The position numbers and the translations under genes are program-made. A stretch of DNA of 57,995 nt from Pedobacter sp. GTDB lineage: Bacteria > Pseudomonadota > Gammaproteobacteria > Pseudomonadales > Moraxellaceae. The stretch covers positions 1-57,995 of the forward strand of contig JAVHYE010000002.1 of assembly GCA_031119295.1 (NCBI GenBank), read 5' to 3'. Under the pieces are notes generated by a model. The model saw only the letters and a list, made by a program, of their open reading frames with translations. It had not been told where the DNA came from and searched no databases. This document shows, piece after piece, positions 51,342 through 57,995 of this stretch. Position 1 is the stretch's first letter; every line of letters starts with the position of its first letter.

Positions 51342-52538
51342 TCACGGGGTCTTGCCGGCAACAGACGGTGCTGCCGGTGCGGCTGCATCGACGGCAGCCG
51401 CTGCTGCTGAAGCAGGCAGAGCCTTGGCCGGTGCATCCGGCGCCAGCTTCATGAAGCCGTCGATGATGACCACATCACCATCTTCCAGTCCCTGACGTAT
51501 CACCCAGTTGTCACCCGCCCATTCGCCGGTCTGCACCGGACGCTGCTGGGCTTTGCCATCCTTGATCAGCCAGACGAAAGTGCCGCGCGGCCCTTGTTGC
51601 ACGGCGCGTTGCGGCACCATGAAGGCGTTGGGGCGGCTGATGCCGGAAACGGACACACGTACGAACTGGCCCGGACGCAGCGTGCTTTCCGGATTCGGGA
51701 ATTCCGCACGTATCAGGAAGCTGCCAGTGCTTTCATTGAAGGCCGCATCGGAAAAGGTGATATGGCCGTCGTGCTTGTAGATGCTGCCATCGGCCAGTTT
51801 GATCTTGACGACGAATTTGCTTTTACCCGGTGTGCTCAGCTCGCCTTTTTCCTGCTCGCTGCGCATTTTCAGCACTTCGTTTTCCGAAATGCTGAAATTC
51901 ACCCGCATGGGATCCAGTGCTGCCACATAGGTGAGCAGGCTGTTGCTGGCATTGATATAGGAGCCGGGCTGTTGCTTGGAAAAGCTGGAAAGGCCGCGCA
52001 CCGGCGAGGTGATATAGGTGTAGGAAAGATCCAGTTCGTTCTGCAGCACCTTGGCCTTGGCGGCTTCGACGGCAGCCGCAGCAGCAGATTCACTGCCGAT
52101 GGCATCGTCCAGTTCTTTTTTACTGATGGCGTCCTGCTCGGCCAGCGGCTTTACACGCTTGAGGTTGGAGCGGGCTGTGCCCAGCCGTGCCTGCTGTTCA
52201 GCGAGCTCGGCTTTTGCCGAGGCCAGCTGGGCCTGGAAAGGTTTGGGATCAATCTGGAAGAGGGGCTGGCCGGCTTTCACCAGCGTGCCTTCATCGTAGA
52301 GGCGCTTGTCCAGATAGCCGGTAACGCGGGCCCGGATTTCCACCTGCTGTGAGCTTTCTGTCTGGCCCACGAATTCCTGGGCCACATCCACGCTACCCGC
52401 TTTCAGGGTAATGGCGGGTACTTCGGCTACGGGCGGTGTTTTTTTCTCGGGTGTTTTATCGCCGCAAGCTGTCAGCAACACGGAGCCCAATAAGAGGCCC
52501 ACTGCACCGGCACTGATTCCGCCTTTCCATTCACGCAT
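51342..52538 (-). CDS. RND efflux periplasmic adaptor (MFP, AcrA/MexA-like)
   Basis: Lipobox [60 protein letters not shown]. Confidence 0.95.
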   Translation of the reverse strand: MREWKGGISAGAVGLLLGSVLLTACGDKTPEKKTPPVAEVPAITLKAGSVDVAQEFVGQTESSQQVEIRARVTGYLDKRLYDEGTLVKAGQPLFQIDPKPFQAQLASAKAELAEQQARLGTARSNLKRVKPLAEQDAISKKELDDAIGSESAAAAAVEAAKAKVLQNELDLSYTYITSPVRGLSSFSKQQPGSYINASNSLLTYVAALDPMRVNFSISENEVLKMRSEQEKGELSTPGKSKFVVKIKLADGSIYKHDGHITFSDAAFNESTGSFLIRAEFPNPESTLRPGQFVRVSVSGISRPNAFMVPQRAVQQGPRGTFVWLIKDGKAQQRPVQTGEWAGDNWVIRQGLEDGDVVIIDGFMKLAPDAPAKALPASAAAAAVDAAAPAAPSVAGKTP

Positions 52539-52553
52539 TACATCCCCCAAACA

Positions 52554-54803
52554 TCACTCTTTCACCACATAAGTGTGGAAACGGATCTGGTCATCGACCA
52601 GCTCCTGGTAAACCCCCTGCACTTCATAAGAGAAGCCGGGGAAAAGGTTGCAGCCTTCCTCGAAGGTGAGGAAGTAATCAATCATGGGTTGCGCGGCCGT
52701 GTCGTAGCGCTCACCCGGCACCACAATGCCGATGCCGGGCGGGTAGATGAGAGCCAGCGTGGCCGCAATACGGTTTTTCACCTGGGACATGGGCAGATAG
52801 TCCACATCACCGCCGGTAAGCTTCTGCATGGCATCGCGCGCCGGCAGCACCTGCTCCGGGAAGGATTCGTAGCGGAAGGAGAGGCGCTGCAGCTCTTTCA
52901 CTTTACGGTCGCGGAAAAAGCCGTGCATTTCATGGCAGAGCTTTTTCAGGGTGTAGCCGCGGTAGCGCTGCTCATAAACACTGTAAAGACCGGGCACGAC
53001 TTTCTGCAGCGGCGCATCGCTGTCATACAGGTCCTTGAAGCGCTCCAGTGCCGCCAGCAGCATGGCCATCTTGCCTTCGCCCACCGCCGGGGTCATGAGG
53101 AAGAGGATGCTGTTGAGATCGTTCTTTTCCGGAATGATGTGGTTTTCACGCAGGTAATTGGCGAGCACCGTGGCAGGAATGCCAGTGTCTTCATAATTGC
53201 CGGTGGCCGCATCTATGCCCGGTGTGATGAGCATGAACTTGGTGGGGTCCACCATGGCGGCATCGGGGCCCAGATGTTTGTAGCCATGCCAGGCAGCACC
53301 GGGTACCAGCTGCCAGTATTTCTGTTCGCGTGCCAGTTCCTCGGTGGGCACATCTTCCCAGTGCACCTGCTTGCCCTGGTATTCCACCATGTCTGGCACG
53401 AAGGGGGTGATGAAGCCAGAAAAGCGTTTGCGCACGGCTTTGCGCGCCTCGATCCCCAGCTTGACCATATCGTCCCAGAGCACGCGACCAGCGAGATCGC
53501 CGTGCATCTGTGCATTTACGTCGAGGCTTGAGAAGAGGGGATAGAAGGGCGAAGTGGACGCCTGCAGCATGAACATTTCATTGAAGCGTTTGTGATTCAC
53601 GCGCCGTGGTTGGCCATCGATATGCGCATCACGCACATGAATCTGCGAGGCTTGCGAGAAACCGGCCAGCTGTTTGTGCGTGGATTGTGTGGCGACAATG
53701 CCGGGGTCTTTTTCCGTGAGCGTGAGGCCCATGGAAAAGTGGTCTTTCATCAGCGGATGGAAAGCACCGAAGCCGGCCCAGGCTTCATCGAAATGGATGT
53801 ATTCGCAGAGATGGCCGATACGTTCCAGTACCTTGCGGGCGTTGTAGACAGTACCGTCATAGGTACATTGCTCGATGATGGCGCAACGTATGGGGCGTTC
53901 TTTTTTCCAGGCATCCGTACCCTTGAGGCGCGGATGGTTTTTCAGTTTTTCGCGTATGGATTTCTCATCCAGTGCTGCCCAGTCGATAGGGCCCACCATG
54001 CCGAAGCCGTTGCGATCAGCTTCCAGATAGACCGGAATGGCGCCAGCCAGCACCAAGGCGCCGTGATGATTGGATTTGTGGTTATTGCGGTCGAAGAGAA
54101 CGATATCGCCTTCACGCAGCAGGGCGGTATTCACCACCTTGTTGGAAGCCGAGGTGCCGTTCAGCACGAAATAGGTACGGTCAGCACCGAAAACCTTGGC
54201 AGCGGCTTTCTGTGCGGCCAGCGCCGGGCCTTCATGGATGAGCAGATCGCCCATGGAGACCATGGCATTGCAGATATCGTCGCGGAAAACATTTTCACCC
54301 ATATGGCCGAAGAAGAGCCGGCCGATGGGGTGACGCTTGAAGAGCTGGCCGCCCTGATGGCCGGGGCAGGCCCAGGTGCGGTTGGCGTCGTAATCGTATT
54401 GCATGAGCTTGCCGAAGAAAGGCGTCATCAGGCTCTGTACATAATCTTCGACAGCCGCCAGCAGGCGCTTTTCATAGAATTCGCGTGACTCCAGCTCGGA
54501 GATCACCACGGCATCCAGGGATTTCAGATAGGGCGCGAAGAAGGTGTCGCTGCTGCGCTTGCTCAGCATGAAGACCGGCATACGCAGGCCACGGGCATCA
54601 CGTGCAGCGATAACCGCTTCGGTGTGATCGCTGGCGACCACGATGGCGCCGATATCGGAGCCATAGCTGATTGCTTCAGCGGCTTCTTCTGGGGAGACGA
54701 CCGTGGTGGCGAAATCCAGCTCATCCTCGATGATTTTTGCCACGAATTCGTATGCATGGCCTACCAGCAGAATGCGGAAATAATTCTGTACCGGAAAATT
54801 CAT
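52554..54803 (-). CDS. Ornithine decarboxylase-like PLP-dependent decarboxylase (second paralogue, wing domain)
   Basis: CPGHQGGQLFKRHPIGRLFFGHMGENVFRDD; NGTSASNKVVNTALLREGDIVLFDRNNHKSNHHGALVLAGAIPVYLEADRNGFG; TQSTHKQLAGFSQASQIHV. Confidence 0.92.
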   Translation of the reverse strand: MNFPVQNYFRILLVGHAYEFVAKIIEDELDFATTVVSPEEAAEAISYGSDIGAIVVASDHTEAVIAARDARGLRMPVFMLSKRSSDTFFAPYLKSLDAVVISELESREFYEKRLLAAVEDYVQSLMTPFFGKLMQYDYDANRTWACPGHQGGQLFKRHPIGRLFFGHMGENVFRDDICNAMVSMGDLLIHEGPALAAQKAAAKVFGADRTYFVLNGTSASNKVVNTALLREGDIVLFDRNNHKSNHHGALVLAGAIPVYLEADRNGFGMVGPIDWAALDEKSIREKLKNHPRLKGTDAWKKERPIRCAIIEQCTYDGTVYNARKVLERIGHLCEYIHFDEAWAGFGAFHPLMKDHFSMGLTLTEKDPGIVATQSTHKQLAGFSQASQIHVRDAHIDGQPRRVNHKRFNEMFMLQASTSPFYPLFSSLDVNAQMHGDLAGRVLWDDMVKLGIEARKAVRKRFSGFITPFVPDMVEYQGKQVHWEDVPTEELAREQKYWQLVPGAAWHGYKHLGPDAAMVDPTKFMLITPGIDAATGNYEDTGIPATVLANYLRENHIIPEKNDLNSILFLMTPAVGEGKMAMLLAALERFKDLYDSDAPLQKVVPGLYSVYEQRYRGYTLKKLCHEMHGFFRDRKVKELQRLSFRYESFPEQVLPARDAMQKLTGGDVDYLPMSQVKNRIAATLALIYPPGIGIVVPGERYDTAAQPMIDYFLTFEEGCNLFPGFSYEVQGVYQELVDDQIRFHTYVVKE

Positions 54804-54842
54804 GCTGCCCCCTGCTTGTCCTTGTGCAAACGTCCTTGTTTC

Positions 54843-54876
54843 AAAAAGAGACAGGCCGGGCTTTGCGCCCGGCCTG
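54843..54876 (-). terminator. Rho-independent terminator/attenuator between the exported protein and the decarboxylase operon
   Basis: Minus strand CAGGCCGGGC gcaaa GCCCGGCCTG tctcttttt. Confidence 0.8.
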
Positions 54877-54884
54877 CTTTTCTT

Positions 54885-55358
54885 TTACTTGCCGGAAGCT
54901 TTCTGCTTTTCGGCGGCCAAGCGTTTGGAAAACTCCGCCTGTATCAAGTCCTTGTATTTGTTCATATTGGGGCCGAGCAGGGCGATGGCGCCAAAATCTC
55001 CCACCGGCCAGATGCCGGCGTGGAGATTGATGCCGCGCGGCAGACTGCTGCGATAGCGGCTGATCATGGCATCGCGGTCGGCCTTGTTATTGAACTGGTG
55101 GAAGTGGCCGACATCGGGATTGTCCGGATTGCTTTTGGTGCAATCCGGCGCCATTTCCACCCAGACCGAGACAATGGTGCCGTGCCAGGACGAGACTTTC
55201 GGGTTTAGTTTTTCCACGCGGCAGGATTGCAGGCCGGCGGCGCCCAGGAATTCCTCGATCTTGGCGACAGTCACTTCGCGTGGTGTGGGATCAGCCGCAT
55301 GAGCGCCGGCGGTGGCCAGCAGGGCAGCAGCGAGAAGGGTGCGCAATGTATTTTTCAT
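54885..55358 (-). CDS. Uncharacterised exported protein (about 157 aa)
   Basis: Signal peptide MKNTLRTLLAAALLATAGAHAA; KIEEFLGAAGLQSCRVEKLNPKVSSWHGTIVSVWVEMAPDCTKSNPDNPDVGHFHQFNN; 17 nt after antiporter gene. Confidence 0.75.
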   Translation of the reverse strand: MKNTLRTLLAAALLATAGAHAADPTPREVTVAKIEEFLGAAGLQSCRVEKLNPKVSSWHGTIVSVWVEMAPDCTKSNPDNPDVGHFHQFNNKADRDAMISRYRSSLPRGINLHAGIWPVGDFGAIALLGPNMNKYKDLIQAEFSKRLAAEKQKASGK

Positions 55359-55375
55359 GTCAGTCTCCTTCGCAC

Positions 55376-56812
55376 TCAAGCGTGCTTTTCCTGGTTCTTC
55401 TGGGCCTTTTCTTTCCATGAGTCCTTGCGGAAAAGCAGGAAGAGGAAAGGCGTGAAGGCCAGGGCGACCGTGCCCAGAATCATGATGGTCACGTAGATGG
55501 TGGGCGTGGTGAAGTCCATGCCGGAAGGCGGCAGCATGCCGAAATAACCGGCCAGCAAGAGTGCAACGAGACCCGTGCCACCGATGATCCACACACCTGC
55601 TGTGCCGCCGGGAATGCGGTAGGGACGGGGTTTGTCCGGATTGCTGTAACGCAGCTTGATGACGGCGCCGAAAATCAGGATGTACATGATGACCAGCACT
55701 TCAGTGGTCATGGCCGACATGATCCAGTAAGCGGTGTTCACCGAAGGAATGGAGATATAGGCAATGGTGAACAGGGAGCCGATCACGCCTTGCAGCATCA
55801 TCACGCCCACCGGAATGCCCTGTTTGTTGTAATGGCTCCACATGGGCGGCAGCAGGCCGTCTTTGGCGACCACACCAAGACCCAGCGCCGGGCTCACCAT
55901 CCACGCGGTCATCAGTGCCACACCGCCCACACCCAGCATGATGGCCATGATGGGGCTCATCCAGTGCAGGTTGAGACCGTCGAACATCACGCCCAGCGCC
56001 TGGATCACACCGGCATTGAGATCGATTTCCTTGGAGGGCACGACCCAAGCCAGGGCCAGTGTCGGCACCACGGACATGATGAAAATGATGATGGCCGCGA
56101 GGAAGGTCGCCTTGGGGAAATCCTTCTGCGGATTTTTCACGTCCTTGGCGTAGTAGCCGCACATTTCTATGCCGGCAAACATCAGCACCATGGAGGCCAC
56201 GAAAGGCAGGTTGCCAAGGGACAGATCAGGGATCAGGGCTGCGGTGGAGAAGGGAATGGCGTTGTGCTTGCCCAGGCCCATCCATACCAGCCAGAGGATG
56301 ATGATGAAGGCGCCGGGGATCAGGGTGCCGACGATCACGCCCACGGAAGAGAGTTTGCTGGTCATCTGCGTGCCGCGCAGATTGATGAGGATGGTGCCCC
56401 AGAAAATCCCCAGCATGACGACGAAGTTGTAGAGCTTGTTGGCCCCCAGCGAGGGATCTATCGCCGAGGCAAAAGACACCGCGATATAGGACAGCACGGT
56501 GGGGTACCAGATCAGGTTCTGCGAAAAGGCACACCACACCGCCACGAAGCCCCAGCGCTCGCCGAAGGCTTCTTTCACCCAGACATAGACGCCACCGTCT
56601 TCCGGCCAGCCCGAAGCCAGTTCGGCAGCGGCCAGCGAGAGCGGAATGATGAAGAGCAGGGTGCCGATGAGATACCAGGCGATGGAGGACCAGCCATACA
56701 CCGCCATGGTGGGGTAGTTACGCAAGCTGAGTACGGCGGCCACGCTGATCATGGCCAGCGCAAACACGCCTATATATGACTTGCCGGGTGCGCCGGCAGC
56801 AGATGTGGACAT
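55376..56812 (-). CDS. APC-superfamily amino acid permease/antiporter (GadC-like group)
   Basis: LRNYPTMAVYGWSSIAWYLIGTLLFIIPLSLAAAELASGWPEDGGVYVWVKEAFGERWGFVAVW; about 12 TM segments. Confidence 0.9.
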   Translation of the reverse strand: MSTSAAGAPGKSYIGVFALAMISVAAVLSLRNYPTMAVYGWSSIAWYLIGTLLFIIPLSLAAAELASGWPEDGGVYVWVKEAFGERWGFVAVWCAFSQNLIWYPTVLSYIAVSFASAIDPSLGANKLYNFVVMLGIFWGTILINLRGTQMTSKLSSVGVIVGTLIPGAFIIILWLVWMGLGKHNAIPFSTAALIPDLSLGNLPFVASMVLMFAGIEMCGYYAKDVKNPQKDFPKATFLAAIIIFIMSVVPTLALAWVVPSKEIDLNAGVIQALGVMFDGLNLHWMSPIMAIMLGVGGVALMTAWMVSPALGLGVVAKDGLLPPMWSHYNKQGIPVGVMMLQGVIGSLFTIAYISIPSVNTAYWIMSAMTTEVLVIMYILIFGAVIKLRYSNPDKPRPYRIPGGTAGVWIIGGTGLVALLLAGYFGMLPPSGMDFTTPTIYVTIMILGTVALAFTPFLFLLFRKDSWKEKAQKNQEKHA

Positions 56813-57143
56813 GTGATGTTCTTCCCCTGAACCAGCCCTTGCGATCCCTCAAGTCACCGTGCGGCGGGCTGGTACCGGCCTCCCGGTGCGGGTGCAGAAA
56901 CTGTTGCCGGGCAATGGCGGCCGGCAACAGACAAAAGCGCCATTCAGACTAGCCGAGAATCATGGCTTAACAAGCCATCAACAAAAAAAAATATGCAGAA
57001 TCAGGCAATTGGGCATTTTTTATACAAAACGCTCAAGAAATATCCGGGTCCTTGTTCCCGGCTTTGGTTTTGACGGCCTAGCCCGTATACTGCGCGCCCG
57101 CTCAGGTCCCAGGGATCTCTCTCAGGACTTCGGCGGCTCGCTG

Positions 57144-57253
57144 TGGCAACCCTGCCGGTTCCCCCGCAACGCTAAGCAGCAAACCCCGCCAGGTCCGGAA
57201 GGAAGCAACGGTAGTTGTGATGTGTGTGCCGGGGTAGGGCTGGCAGGGGGGCC
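57144..57253 (+). ncRNA. ffs: 4.5S / signal recognition particle RNA
   Basis: Conserved CCCGCAACGC...GCCAGGTCCGGAAGGAAGCAACGGTA...TGTGTGCCGGGGTAGGGCTGGCAGGG core; ends approximate. Confidence 0.92.
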
Positions 57254-57264
57254 TCTCTCTTCCG

Positions 57265-57331
57265 GGTTTGTGGTGATACATCCTTGTCTCACCACAAACC
57301 ACGCAAAGTCCGGTACACGCCCGGACTTTGC
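57265..57331. repeat. Two adjacent perfect inverted repeats downstream of SRP RNA
   Basis: GGTTTGTGGTGA (57265-57276)/TCACCACAAACC (57289-57300); GCAAAGTCCGG (57303-57313)/CCGGACTTTGC (57321-57331). Confidence 0.85.
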
Positions 57332-57531
57332 TCCGCCGCTGGCGCAGGCGGGCATCCAGCCCGCCTTGTTCGCCGATCTGCGTGTAGCGGCTTTTTCCCC
57401 GCCGCCCTTCGTTCCAGTCCATAGCAATAGACTTCCAGGCGTGCTGCTAGTTCCTTCTTCCGACTTTCCAATGGCCTTCCAACGGAATCCGTGAAGGGAG
57501 CTAGGGCCAATGGTCTTGTTCTCATCCCAGT

Positions 57532-57790
57532 CCTGCTGCACCTACGCCGCCGACGGAGGCAAGAAAGCCACAGGTAGTTGCGAGTCGCGAACGCGCGAGC
57601 ACCACCCGGATGCCCTCAGCAATAGCAATGAACGGAAGCTGTTGCAGGGCCCTCCGCAGGAGTCGGTTTTCTTTGCTCACTTTCTTTGCCGAGGCAAAGA
57701 AAGTGAGGCCCCCGCCGGCAGGGCGTACCGCCTGTGCGTAACAGGCAACGAGGCAACATTATCAGAGCACTTCACCGAATCCCCGACGCC
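57532..57790. repeat. Dispersed intergenic repeat, copy 2
   Basis: See copy 1 at 27585..27846; palindromic core CACTTTCTTTGCC(ga)GGCAAAGAAAGTG at 57678-57705. Confidence 0.85.
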
Positions 57791-57966
57791 CTGAAAGTCT
57801 CCACGCCAGCCTTTTGGGCATTGGAGCTCCACATTTTCCCGGATCATGTCTCGTGCTGAGGCCGCCAATTCTGAATGCTTGTTGCTGCAGGCTTGTGCCA
57901 GATCAATCCGACTGGATGGCAAACGGGCTCATATTTCCGGCTTGTCAGACAGACAGGCTTGAGTCT

Positions 57967-57985
57967 ACAAATGAAAATCATTATC
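57967..57985. promoter_or_regulatory. Putative Fur box
   Basis: ACAAATGAAAATCATTATC vs consensus GATAATGATAATCATTATC (15 of 19 positions by eye). Confidence 0.7.
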
Positions 57986-57995
57986 ATCCGCGCCC

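Noticed and set aside
57070-57091. TTGACG / TATACT as the SRP RNA promoter pair
   Set aside because: The spacer would be only about 10 nt; the -10 is retained but the -35 is more likely the weak TTGGTT further upstream.
57102-57541. Minus-strand ORFs (106 and 139 aa) over the SRP RNA region
   Set aside because: They overlap the 4.5S RNA and hairpin array; no coding support.

Overview
The window is a gammaproteobacterial-type chromosomal segment of about 58 kb. It is densely coding and ordinary in its backbone: I see no CRISPR array, transposase, integrase, phage genes or rRNA. Core genes include a GGDEF cyclase, a TTG-started DEAD-box helicase with a very repetitive Arg/Asp/Gly-rich tail, ProS, a Lon-family protease, a DsbD-YqcC-CotH cluster, FadBA, a subtilisin-type autotransporter, FadL, MipA, Cti, Kup, two sulfatases flanking a DUF1254/DUF1214 protein, and Ogt. 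RNA genes are tRNA-Val(CAC), tRNA-Ser(GGA) and 4.5S/SRP RNA.

The observations I consider strongest are: (1) a tight six-gene minus-strand operon (54803 to 42920) in which two different PLP-dependent Orn/Lys/Arg-type decarboxylases bracket a complete RND tripartite efflux pump and end in a DcaP-like porin, preceded by an APC antiporter and an uncharacterised exported protein. It resembles a previously undescribed linked decarboxylation/export system. (2) A yybP-ykoY (Mn2+) riboswitch in front of a UPF0016/GDT1 gene, with an unusual chain of mutually exclusive helices. (3) A tRNA-Ser-3'-end-like element just after tRNA-Ser(GGA) whose T-loop appears to be split by four back-to-back triloop hairpins, all enclosed by a 10-bp outer stem. 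(4) A dispersed intergenic repeat of about 260 bp present twice (27.6 kb and 57.5 kb) with a palindromic core showing compensatory differences. (5) A shared CGCGCC discriminator at the promoters of the three stable-RNA genes. (6) Stacked perfect hairpins after the SRP RNA and a near-consensus Fur box at the right edge.

All family calls come from reading motifs; no database search was run.
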